The notes under the pieces are model-generated. The model did no database searches and had not been told where the DNA came from. It was given only the letters and a program-made list of their open reading frames with translations. The position numbers were made by a program, and so were the translations under genes. From Bolinopsis microptera (lineage: Eukaryota > Ctenophora > Tentaculata > Lobata > Bolinopsidae), in the NCBI RefSeq assembly GCF_026151205.1, contig NC_087075.1:374001-430000 (forward strand): a stretch of 56,000 bases of DNA. Reading direction: 5' to 3'. Positions 30,128 through 39,584 of the stretch are shown here, one piece after another (the stretch's first letter is position 1; each line of letters opens with the position of its first letter).

Positions 30128-30998
30128 AAAATTATTCAGACAATATACACATAATATAACAATTACCCTATATAAAAATTCAATATAAATTCAATAGAAA
30201 ACTAACTTCGGGATAAAAGATGCTGCAAGAAAATGTGTATGTGGAAGAGACAACTCAATAAACCACTCATTAATATGCAAAAGGGGTGGATATGTATCTC
30301 TTCGCCACAACTCATTGAGGGATGCGATAGCAGAGCTATTAGAAACTGCTGGCTGTAAAGATGTTACCACTGAACCTCTCCTCATTCCTGTCAACGGGAG
30401 AGAACTTCCTGCAGGGGCCAACAAAGCAGATGGAGCTAGATTAGATGTTAGTGCTAGGAGTGTATGGAACCCATTGGAAAGGGCATTTTTAGATGTAAGA
30501 GTATTTCATGCTCAAGCTCCTTCCAATAAGGCTCTTGGATCTCCAACCACTATGTACAATAGCCACGAGAGACAGAAAAAGAATTTATACAATAAAAGGA
30601 TTGTAGAAGTGGAACATGGGACGTTTACACCGATAGTCCTATCAACCACTGGGGGTATGGGAAGGGAAGCTAATCAGTTCTTCAAGAAATTAGCGGATAA
30701 ACTATCTAGGAAATCAGGCCAACGATATAGTGAGGCAATGACATTTATTAGGAAGAGAGTAAGATTTGACCTATTGAGAACAACAGTCATAGCTCTTAGA
30801 GGAGAGAGAGGGTTGAAAAGTAGTAGTGCAGTAAAAATAGCAGAATTAGATATAAATTTGGAGCCAGTTCTTTAAACTGGCTTACTTATACTACTTAAAG
30901 GGTGTTTATAAATTTTATTTAGTTTTCTATTGAATTTATATTGAATTTTTATATAGGGTAATTGTTATATTATGTGTATATTGTTTGAATAATTTTTC
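30128..30998. mobile_element. TIR-bounded element carrying the zinc-knuckle/nuclease-like ORF
   Basis: About 80 bp at 30128-30208 (AAAAATTATTCAGACAATAT and on, through CACATAATATAACAATTACC) is mirrored at 30917-30998 with about one mismatch. The interior is almost filled by the ORF at 30198-30875. A related right end follows the third fragment at 33903-33968 (TTTTTATATAGGGTCATAAA). No clear target duplication could be seen, so the mode of mobility is unknown. Confidence 0.7.
30198..30875 (+). CDS. Zinc-knuckle plus nuclease-like domain protein of a retroelement-associated family (open frame, no ATG at 5' end)
   Basis: 225 codons open from a stop at 30195-30197 to TAA at 30873-30875; the first internal ATG is 30315. 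In order: knuckle Cys13-x-Cys15-Gly...His23-x3-Cys27 with KRGG, then RHNSLRD (36-42), EPLLIPVNGREL, GARLDVSARSVWNPLERAFL, DVRVF, HERQKKNLYNKRIVEVEHGT, FTPIVLSTTGGMGREANQFF and a C-terminal RFDLLRTTVIALRGER. From memory, this block (C-x-CG...H-x3-C, RHN, ARLD-SARG-W, FFDVRVFNP, E-x-KK-x-YN-x-RV-x-EVE, GGMG) is common in animal genomes next to reverse-transcriptase genes. The conserved D, DVR and EVE suggest a nuclease fold (inference). The upstream part of the usual domain (FNDALALRY) is absent here but present at 33128. Confidence 0.7.
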   Translation, partial: KTNFGIKDAARKCVCGRDNSINHSLICKRGGYVSLRHNSLRDAIAELLETAGCKDVTTEPLLIPVNGRELPAGANKADGARLDVSARSVWNPLERAFLDVRVFHAQAPSNKALGSPTTMYNSHERQKKNLYNKRIVEVEHGTFTPIVLSTTGGMGREANQFFKKLADKLSRKSGQRYSEAMTFIRKRVRFDLLRTTVIALRGERGLKSSSAVKIAELDINLEPVL

Positions 30999-30999
30999 T

Positions 31000-31913
31000 C
31001 TGTGAAAAAAAAAAAAAAATAGAAAAACAATATGAAACGGAAACGGCCCTGCTCGGCCATGGCCGAAGAGGGCCATTTCCGTTATATTATTTTTTATTAT
31101 TTAAAAATGGCCCTCCTCGGCCACCATTCACTAGTGGTGTTAATAAATTTTTGTGTTCAGCTGGTTTTAGGTAGGGGTGCACGATAAAAATAAACCTGCT
31201 CGGATTTTCAAAATTTTTGTACTATTGTTTTCTTACTGGGCCGCGCTCAGCCTGTCATTCCGCTTAATCTTTATTCTATAGAGACTGTAAGAATTTTCAC
31301 AGCACCAAATTTGTCATACCTTTTTGAAATGATCAGTGAGTTTCGCTTGGGGGCCATATTTGATGGTGCGCGGCTTTTGGAGCAAAGTTAGGCGTAAAAG
31401 TCGCCTAGTCGCGTAATTTGACGAAATTCGCTGATTTTTGTCGTATTATTATGTCATATCTTAATTGGTTCATGAACATGAATCATGCTGACAATTTTTC
31501 AGAACTTTCCTATCATACTTACCTACCGAACCTAAATTAGTTGGGAGAGATTGACCTTGATTAAGAGGTCTAAAAATGACAAAATAGGTATAAATTCGTT
31601 GATAACTTTCACACCTTTGAGACGACTCTCGCAAATGCGAGAGTAATGACCCCGGGGAGGGCCCCATTGGTTTTAGTAGGTTGCATATTTAAACAAAAAA
31701 AAACAAAAAAAAAAACAAAAACATATCGTTAATAGTTTGTTATAAGTTATAAGTTAATGAATATGGTACACATGCTAATACATAATAGTATGTAATAAGT
31801 TTTAAGTTCATGAGTATGGTACACATGCTAGAGATTTAAATATGTACATTTATGTACAGAGAAGTATAGATCTCAGAGAAAAAAGGAAGAGGTTACAAAA
31901 GAACTGGATGAAA
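31000..31913. other. Intergenic with hairpin, no gene seen
   Basis: A-run at 31005-31019, then a GC-rich inverted repeat at about 31037-31083 (CGGAAACGGCCCTGCTCGGC, closing with GAGGGCCATTTCCG). At 31725-31850 two diverged copies of AGTTAATGAATATGGTACAC lie in tandem. No coding region was recognised. Confidence 0.6.
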
Positions 31914-32855
31914 CGATAACTAAGTATCTTCTATTTCTTTTAAATCTGAGGCATATATAATTGAAGTGTCGAAAGGATATTCCCTTTTTTACCACCTTAC
32001 CATTCTGATTGATTCTGCACATGGCTGACATGTTTTAACTGGAGAAGGGGTTCGCACAGTGGTAGTTTTATAAACCACTTTTAATTTATTGACCTATTAT
32101 ACCTAGTGGTAGTTTTACAGACCACATTTAATTTATTAACTTATTATACTTAGTATTTATTTTTGGTGACTGTATCACCCAGTACAGTTTTAACATTTGA
32201 AAATTGTACAGTTTATTGACGACACATTCACCGAATGTTATTTTATATTCTAATTTATATACTAGATATTTTATTTATTTTCCAACAGACGACAACTTCC
32301 TGTTTTTTTTCCTTCTATATTAGTTACTCATATCTCTTGTACAGACTGTTCTACAAGGACATTGACAGATGATACTCATATTAGGCATTCATTATTGCAT
32401 CTAAATTATTTCACTTGCATTAGGTTTAGAAATTTATTCTCTGGTTAACAGATTTCAAATGTTTAATTAATTTGTAGTATGACAGTATATAAGAAGTTAT
32501 TTAATTTTGCTTGGGCTGTTGTGTTGACTGTTGGGGTTTAGTGGTGGTATGGAATTTGAATTTTATATAAATTTACACTATGAGGTTGGGGCATTTTGCA
32601 TAGTAAATATGGTTACTACTCCTATATATCATATTATTTGATTGGTATTCGATTTCTGATTATTTCCCTAGGAATATGATTATTATATCTCAATTTGGCT
32701 TTAGGTAGGGTGCCCCGCTAAAAGAACTGGATTCTTCCAGGAAGCATCCCGTGCACAGAGCTTGGTCTACATATATATTAAATTATTAACCATTCATTCT
32801 GTATGTGCACGAAAATTTATTTCAATCAAAAACACAAAAAATTGCAGTTAAATCT
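31914..32855 (+). mobile_element. 5'-truncated copy of the LINE 3' end
   Basis: Reverse complement of 35200-36117. It begins within the last codons of ORF2 (CGATAACTAAGTATCTTCT) and ends at the shared 3' terminus (TGCACGAAAATTTATTTCAA TCAA). It contains only 3' UTR, so it is a dead insertion of the same LINE family as 35200-42979, in opposite orientation. Truncation at the 5' side is typical of target-primed reverse transcription. Confidence 0.85.
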
Positions 32856-33127
32856 TACATCAGAGAAAGGGGCAAGTTCCTGGTTCTCATCACTCCCGCT
32901 TAAGTTATTTGGATCGACATATTGAGATATTTTACTGTACTATTTTGTATTATATACAATTTTACGGACGAAATGATCCCTGGGGGAACTCCCAACTTAC
33001 CGCTTCAGCGGGTAGTTGATGCACTGTTCACAAGAAAGAGCCGCTTTTGTCTACTTGTTGTGAGGTGTCTCAGCTACATGGGTTGGGGGTCCCCCTTTTT
33101 TTCTTTAGTCATTCGGATTCTGTCTCA

Positions 33128-33540
33128 ACAAGCAAGAATTCAATGACGCCCTTGCCCTCAGATACAGCTTTGAAGCCTTAATGTTCCCCTGGACAAGTTG
33201 TACAAGAGAAATGAGGAAGAAAAAAAAACTAAGTATAACTCACGAGTCATCAACACTGAAAGAGCGTCTTTCATTCCTCTAGTGTTTTCTACAGCAGGGA
33301 CTACAGCACCAGAATGTGACAGATTTCACAAACGTCTTGCTAGATTGATATCAAAGAAGAGAAAGGAGAGCTACACAGATGTTATCAACTACATCAGGAC
33401 CAAGATATGCTTTGCTATGCTTAAAAGCATAGTGGTATCAGTTCATGGTGTGAGGAGTCAAGAAGAAAAGAAAGTAACAAAAACGGTTGCTGACACAGCA
33501 TTTGGACTTATACCTAGTATGACCTCTTATGAGTGCCGTT
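33128..33540 (+). pseudogene. Diverged, internally deleted copy of the zinc-knuckle/nuclease-like domain
   Basis: The first part reads KQEFNDALALRYSFEALMFP, matching the N-terminal FNDAL-RY segment of this family. It then jumps, in another frame, to RNEEEKKTKYNSRVINTERA, SFIPLVFSTAGTTAPECDRF and KICFAMLKSIVVSVHGVRS. The last ~110 residues align with the C-terminal half of 30198-30875 but are clearly more diverged. The knuckle and the ARLD-DVRV region are deleted. Confidence 0.7.
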
Positions 33541-33682
33541 AAATTATTAACAGGAAAATTGTCTTAATTTTGGTTGATCAAATGTTTTATATCAGATGTT
33601 GATTTCTTAAAGATAGGTGTATATTTTTGCTATTATTTCTATGAAAGGGGAGGTACAGATAAAGTACCAAACCTTATTGTGT

Positions 33683-33755
33683 ATATTTGATACAGCTTTG
33701 AAGTAAAGACGCTGCAAGAAAATGTGTGTGTGTGGAAGTGACAACTTAATTAACC
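33683..33755 (+). pseudogene. Fragment of the same domain (RYSFE-knuckle junction)
   Basis: GATACAGCTTTGAAGTAAAG encodes the YSFEVKD-like segment followed by AARKCVC. A TG insertion in the TGTGTG run then breaks the frame before the second half of the knuckle. It shows that the RYSFE and DAARKCVC segments are adjacent in the intact family. Confidence 0.6.
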
Positions 33756-33894
33756 ACTCCTAAGTGCTTGGTCTTGGGCTGCTATCAACAATCCTTCTGT
33801 ATCCTTCTTAAAGTCTTGTTGAGTGAGCCAGTTCCAAGAGGTTATCGGATCTACTATACCCATCATCTGCCTTGGGAACTGTCCGTGCATCACT

Positions 33895-33970
33895 TTATAT
33901 ATTATTGAATTTTTATATTGAGTTTTTATATAGGGTCATAAATTGCTATAATATGTGTATATTGTTATGA
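33895..33970. repeat. Solo end of the TIR element
   Basis: TTGAATTTTTATATTGAG, TTTTTATATAGGGTCATAAA and TATGTGTATATTGTTATGA match the right inverted repeat of 30128-30998. No left partner was seen. A weaker match (ATTTATATAGGGTCATTGTG) lies at about 34757. Confidence 0.6.
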
Positions 33971-34526
33971 GCTGCTATTATATTCGTAGGAGATTAAAAC
34001 TTTAGCTGTCCACCTCTCCTTATGGATTTCCTCGTGTTGTGTTCGGTCAGTTTCTTTCTCTATCTCTTCACCTAAGAGTATCTTGTCTTTGACAAAGTAG
34101 TCCTTCAGAGCAATCAGTTCCGGGTCTCTACTCTTCACATAGGTGGTGAGTGCATTCTCCTCTCTCTTTACAACTTCCTCTATACTATGAAGCCCACGGC
34201 CATAGTATAGAGGAAGTTGCCGATCAACATTTCCTTGGGCATGATGAGCTCCATTTATCCTCATTAATTTCCGGGTCATGACGTCCAAGGCTTTGATTTC
34301 TCCAGCTTTCCAAGAAAGAATTCCAGCTCCATATCTAAGGTACAGCCCAGGTGTTAATTGCTTGTATACTATTCCTACCATGAAGCTGGGATTTCAATAC
34401 CTTTTTAACTCTTCTGATATACTCCTTAGTAACAAGTGCTTTCATCTCTTTGTGTAGAATATCATTGGCTTCTAGTATTCCCAGATACTTATAGCCCTCG
34501 TCCTCCAACTCATGGATCTGTTCACC
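33968..34526 (-). pseudogene. Reverse-transcriptase C-terminal region, frameshifted
   Basis: The minus-strand upstream part (34526 to ~34345) reads GEQIHELEDEGYKYLGILEA, then HKEMKALVTKEYIRRVKK and INTWAV. A frameshift follows, then LRYGAGILSWKAGEIKALDV, MTRKLMRINGAHHAQGNVDR and GRGLHSIEEVVKREENAL to a stop at 33965. This matches, from memory, the thumb and post-thumb region of an animal RT family (consensus EGYKYLGILEAD..., TRKLMTMNGALHPRADVDRL, GGRGLISVED). The catalytic palm is absent. It is a different family from the LINE at 35200-42979. Confidence 0.75.
34171..34219. repeat. Perfect 19-bp hairpin inside the RT fragment
   Basis: CAACTTCCTCTATACTATG (34171-34189) and its exact complement (34201-34219) flank an 11-nt loop. 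The segment replaces the usual P-R-x-E-G-G-R-G-L region of the protein family. Confidence 0.8.
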
Positions 34527-34801
34527 TGTGCAGTGGGTAGGGCAATGCCTTCAAATACAGCTTTACTATTATTATTATTTAGATTCTTAGTCCTTAGAAG
34601 GGCACTCTAAATTAACAGTTTTTGACTGATTTGAATGTCCTGCACAGCAGATCATAGCATCTCTAAAATATTTGTGTAAATTTGATTCTAATTCTAATCC
34701 TAATAAATGTTCCTCAGTTTTAAGGGTTTTTTTTACTCTGATTTTTACTTTTATAATTTATATAGGGTCATTGTGATATTATCTTTACGTTTACATTTAA
34801 A

Positions 34802-35168
34802 ATAGATGGCATCCAGCACCTCAACTACTGGCAGAGATTAAAGGCCCTAGATCTGATGTCATTGCAAAGAAGAAGAGAACGGAATTTAATCATCCACATG
34901 TGGAAAGTTCTGCATTGCAAGTGCCCTAATGATATTGGTATCCAGTTCTGGGTGACTGATGACTCTCAGACATGGTCAAAAAGCAGTTGTGCCCAGTATA
35001 GCTAAATCCAGCAGTCAACGTAATCAAGAACTACATGACAACTCATTTGCAGTCACTGGACCTCGATTATGGAATGTAAACCATCGAGGATCCTATGCAA
35101 TTCAAAGCAGCTTTGACGAACTTTGTCAAGTCATATCTGGAATCCGGACGAGCCTCCAGCCTGTTTGA
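34802..35168 (+). pseudogene. C-terminal remnant of another LINE ORF2
   Basis: The first frame (34802 to ~34960) reads IDGIQHLNYWQRLKALDLMS and LQRRRERNLIIHMWKVLHCK. The second frame reads RHGQKAVVPSIAKSSSQRNQ and LHDNSFAVTGPRLWN; a third frame is needed for WNPDEPPACL. This order (YWxRLxxLxLxSLQRRRERY, then NSFxVxGPRLWN, then PDxPP) is the known tail of many animal LINE RT proteins. There are at least two frameshifts and no RT domain. Confidence 0.75.
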
Positions 35169-36104
35169 ATACTTATTTCTTCATTCTTCAGATTTGAAAT
35201 TGATTGAAATAAATTTTCGTGCACATACAGAATGAATGGTTAATAATTTAATATATATATGTAGACCAAGGTCTGTGCACGGGATGCTTCCTGAAAGAAT
35301 CCAGTTCTTTTAGCGGGGCACCCTACCTAAAGCCAAATTGAGATATAATAATCATATTCCTAGAGAAATAATCAGAAATCGAATACCAATCAAATAATAT
35401 GATATATAGGAGTAGTAACCATATTTACTATGCAAAATGCCCCAACCACATAGTGTAAATTTATATAGAATTCAAATTCCATATCATCATTAAACCTCAA
35501 TAGTCAATATAATAGCCCAAGCAAAATTAAATAACTTCTTATATACCTTACTGTCATACTACAAATTAATTAAACATTTGAAATCTGTTAACCAGAGAAT
35601 AAATTTCTAAACCTAATGCAAGTGAAATAATTTAGATGCAATAATGAATGCCTAATGTGAGTATCAACTGTCAATGTCCTTGTAAAAAAGTCTGTAAAAG
35701 AGATATGAGTAACTAATATAGAAGAAAAAACAGGAAGCTGTCGTCTGTTGAAAAATAAATAAAATATCTAGAATATAAATTAGAATATAAAATAACATTC
35801 AGTCAATGTGTCGTCAATAAACTGTACAATTATCAAATGTTAAAACTGGGTGATACAGTCACCAAAAATAAATACTAAGTATAATAAGTAAATAAATTAA
35901 ATGTGGTCTATAAAACTACCACCAGGTATAATAGGTCAATAAATTAAAAGTGGTTTATAAAACTACCACTGTGCGAACCCTTTCTCCAGCCAAAACATGT
36001 CAGTCATGCGCAAAATCAATCAAAATGGTAAGGTGGTAAAAAAGGGAAAATCCTTTCGATACATCAATTATATATGCCTCAAATTTAAAAGAATTAGAAG
36101 ATAC

Positions 36105-37447
36105 TTAGTTATCGTCGACTATGATTGCAGTGTAAAATTTGTCATATGAATTGTCGACGGTATAATTAGGGTCTGTTGTTATAGATGAGAGTAGCTGTTT
36201 CTTATATGAATCACTAAAGCTTTTAACATCGGGCAGATTTCGTAGATCTGTTGGAACATTATTCCAACATTTTGCCCCCAAGTATTGAAAGTTTTTATGT
36301 GATGTTGATCTATTAACATATAGGTTGCAGCTTTCGCCGCTCCTACTACCTCCTGATATGTAACTAAATTTGTTCATAAAGTTTGTAGGACAATTGTCAT
36401 GGATGATTCTAAACATATAATTTGACAGATGGAGTTGTCGTCTAAGATGGAGTGGTAACCATTTCATGTCTCTATAAACATTAAGGCTGCTCTCTGTTTG
36501 TGGAACGTTGAGAGCTATTTTGGCTACCTTTTTGTACAGAGTGTCAAGTTCAGCAAGTTTTGTCTTGCCAGCTCTACAATAGATCGTGTCTAAATAATCG
36601 AATTGTGGCAACATGAGTGCATTGGCAAACATTTTCCTATATTTAATGGGTAGCAGTGCTTTACTTCTATACATGGCACCAATTCTCTTCATGACCTTCC
36701 TAATAATATAATCTACATGGCTTTTGAAGTTTAATTTACTATCTAGAATGAGGCCAAGATATTTTGTCTCTTTGCACTCCTTGATTGTGAAAGTTACCTC
36801 ATTACATTCAATGGTTAATTCATCATGTTGATCAACAGAATCAAACAATAGGAATTCAGTCTTCTTTTCATTGAGTGATAATTTATTTACACTGAGCCAT
36901 TTAAAGATTGTCATAAGTTCTATTTTCATGTTTATAAATGTGCTTCTGCAGGTTTGATCAAAGAATAGTGCACCATCATCTGCAAATAGAAAGGGCTTAG
37001 ATAGGTTACAGGCATAAATGATGTCATTTATGAAGATACTAAATAATATAGGCCCAATGATGCTTCCTTGTGGTACACCACTCAGAACTTCTAAAAATGA
37101 GCTTAGTTTGCCATTGATCCTAGTGCATTGATATCTACAAGATAAGAAGTTCTTAAACCAGGTTAAAGCAATGCCAACAATTCCATAATATGCCAATTTT
37201 TTAAGCAATATTTCATGATTCACTGTGTCAAAGGCCTTCTTAAGATCAAGAAAGATGATTCCTGGTTTATAAGACTTAGATTTACTCATATATATTTCGT
37301 CCATCAGATCGTACATCAAATAAGTTGTGGAGTGATTTTTCCGAAAGCCATATTGATGCCGGATGAAAAGTTTGTTCTCTTCCATGTAATCAGTGAGTTG
37401 CTTGCCGACAAAGTATTCTTTAAGTTTTCCTACAAGTGGAAGGATGG
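36105..37447 (-). pseudogene. LINE ORF2, reverse-transcriptase part
   Basis: RT palm and C-terminal region. In order: ISILPLVGKLKEYFVGKQLT, QYGFRKNHSTTYLM, GIIFLDLKKAFDTVNH, SGVPQGSIIGPILFSIFIND, FADD at 36975-36986 (catalytic Asp pair present), KKTEFLLF, KYLGLILDSKLNFKSH, and a C-terminal ...KCWNNVPTDLRNLPDVKSF ending at TAA. It copies the element RNA by target-primed reverse transcription. It is separated from the endonuclease part only by the 2129-bp insert. Without the insert and one target duplication, the two parts total 2976 nt, an exact multiple of three. So ORF2 was intact when the insert arrived. Confidence 0.92.
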
Positions 37448-37455
37448 ATATTGGC

Positions 37456-39584
37456 TAGGTTGGTTCAAAAAAACCAAAATTTCTCAAATTTTGCTGAGTA
37501 TAAGCTCAAACATTGATCCCATGGCTAAAACACCCCCAAAAAATTTTTTTTGGTCCAACTCGTCCGGGATGGGACTGCACATGCCACGCCCTAATTTTTT
37601 GAGGTGCTTATACAGGTAAAATTCTTAAAATTGCCGTTTTTGACCTTTAAACGTCTAGATAGGGTCGCGAAAGCAATGGAGTGTAATATAAATGTGATAA
37701 AAAGGTTAACTTTAGTCAAGGTTTCATGTCTCTACGACCTTGGCATCAACATGTCTCTGCGCCTCCATTTTAAGGCGCGGTCGCGTCTCAACCATTGCTC
37801 AGTAAAGGTCGTAGAGACATGAGACTTCAACTAAAGTTAACCTTTTCCTACCATTTATATGAGAGTAGCACAGATTCAGAGCTCTAAACACATTCTTTCA
37901 ACCTTAAAACGACAATCATATGAATTTTGCCTGTAAAAGTTGATATCTTGATGTCAATTAACATCGTAAGCTTTTGAAATTAAAATTAATTAAATGAGTC
38001 ATAATACTTAACACACAATATTTATATTACACGCAATATGAAAAAATACAGAAAATCTTTCTTGGATTCCACGTCTCCACACCCTGGAACTGTCAGAGGT
38101 AAGAACAACTTCGTTGGTTGCACTGTGTTGCAAAATTTCTTGCATTACAATGCTAGTGAAAACTAACATTACTGGGGAAATTTGCCCTCTTCCAAGCTCT
38201 CTTAAAATGAAGTCGCATTCCGGAGACTAATGTTTATGAATGAGCAGTTTGTGAATTTGTATACTGCTGTTGTCACTGTCGAGAACGAACTGTTCGAGTA
38301 TTGGGAATATGGAAGCTATGGCATCATCCTACAGAAGAACGCAAGCATACCGTGGAGAATTTCCCCTCTTCATGAATCCTACAAGAATTTAACAAATATT
38401 CCCCATCTTGGAGACTGGAGAGGGAATCAGTCCTTCAGCTTTAAGAAGATTTACAAAAAAGATTCATTTAGATCCATTACTGATAACTTGGTAAAGGAAT
38501 TAGAACCAGATGCTATTTTGTTAGCAAATGCTTGGATATTTATAGTTATTTACTTAACTCGGCTTGACGTATCAGTAAGAGATTACTGTACCTCGTCAGT
38601 CACGAAGAAATCATCAGACCTTATTAATAGTGATCGGTGACCCTGTCAGTGACCGGTGACGAGCTATGAAGGAATCATTGGATATCGTTGATAATGATCC
38701 TGTCAGTGACGAGCTATGAAGGAATTATTGGACCTCATCAATGCTTATCCTATAGCTTACGAGTCATAAAGAAATTATAAGGACCTCATTTAAATCCTAG
38801 CTTGACGAAAATATTCCTCTGGCAACAAATTCCTTTTGGCAACGAAGATTAGACAGCTTGCTTGTGAAGACATGGCGATCCGAAAACCAGGGTACCTAAA
38901 TCAGAACCTGCTGACTTCTTTAAAGGATCAGTTCCACTTTCCAGTGCAGGGACCGAGAAAAGTTCAATGTCGAATCCAAGAAAGACTTCCTGTATTTATA
39001 TTTTCATATTGCGTGTAAATATTGTGTGTTAAGTATTATGACTCATTTAATTAATTTTAATTTCAAAAGCTTACGATGTTAATTGACATCAAGATATCAA
39101 CTTTTACAGGCAAAATTCATATGATTGTCATTTTAAGGATGAAAGAATGTGTTTAGAGCTCTGAATCTGTGCTACTCTAATATAAATGGTAGGAAAAGGT
39201 TAACTTTAGTTGAAGTCTCATGTCTCTACGACCTTTACTGAGCAATGGTTGAGACGCGACCGCGCCTTAAAATGGAGGCGCAGAGACATGTTGATGCTAA
39301 GGTCGTAGAGACATGAAACCTTGACTAAAGTTAACCTTTTTATCACATTTATATTACACTCCATTGCTTTCGCGACCCTATCTAGACGTTTAAAGGTCAA
39401 AAACGGCAATTTTAAGAATTTTACCTGTATAAGCACCTCAAAAAATTAGGGCGTGGCATGTGCAGTCCCATCCCGGACGAGTTGGACCAAAAAAAATTTT
39501 TTGGGGGTGTTTTAGCCATGGGATCAATGTTTGAGCTTATACTCAGCAAAATTTGAGAAATTTTGGTTTTTTTGAACCAACCTA
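37456..39584. mobile_element. 2129-bp foldback DNA transposon with 8-bp target duplication
   Basis: It begins TAGGTTGGTTCAAAAAAACC and ends with the complement. The inverted repeats are about 610 bp each (37456-38072 and ~38975-39584) and very similar. The target duplication ATATTGGC is at 37448-37455 and 39585-39592, inside LINE ORF2. An 8-bp duplication fits hAT-like elements (family knowledge). Each arm holds a sub-hairpin (TCATGTCTCTACGACCTT and its complement). No transposase was seen, so it is non-autonomous. The ~0.9 kb middle holds host-like coding scraps and ~65-bp degenerate repeats (38580-38780). Confidence 0.92.
38080..38640 (+). pseudogene. Possible captured ionotropic glutamate receptor fragment
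   Basis: The frame at 38230-38640 reads FVNLYTAVVTVENELFEYWE, YGSYGIILQKNASIPWRISP and a hydrophobic stretch ILLANAWIFIVIYLTR. The YGI-L-K-S-W pattern resembles the S2 ligand-binding lobe of iGluRs, and GTVRG just upstream (about 38088) resembles the G-T-V segment that begins S2 (inference). Stops interrupt the upstream part. It lies inside the foldback element, so it may be host sequence taken up by the transposon. It could also be chance similarity. Confidence 0.3.

Noticed and set aside
39421-39584. C-terminal end of the 598-codon LINE frame as native protein
   Set aside because: It comes from the inverted repeat of the inserted foldback element; the mirrored frame occurs at the other arm (37456-37619).
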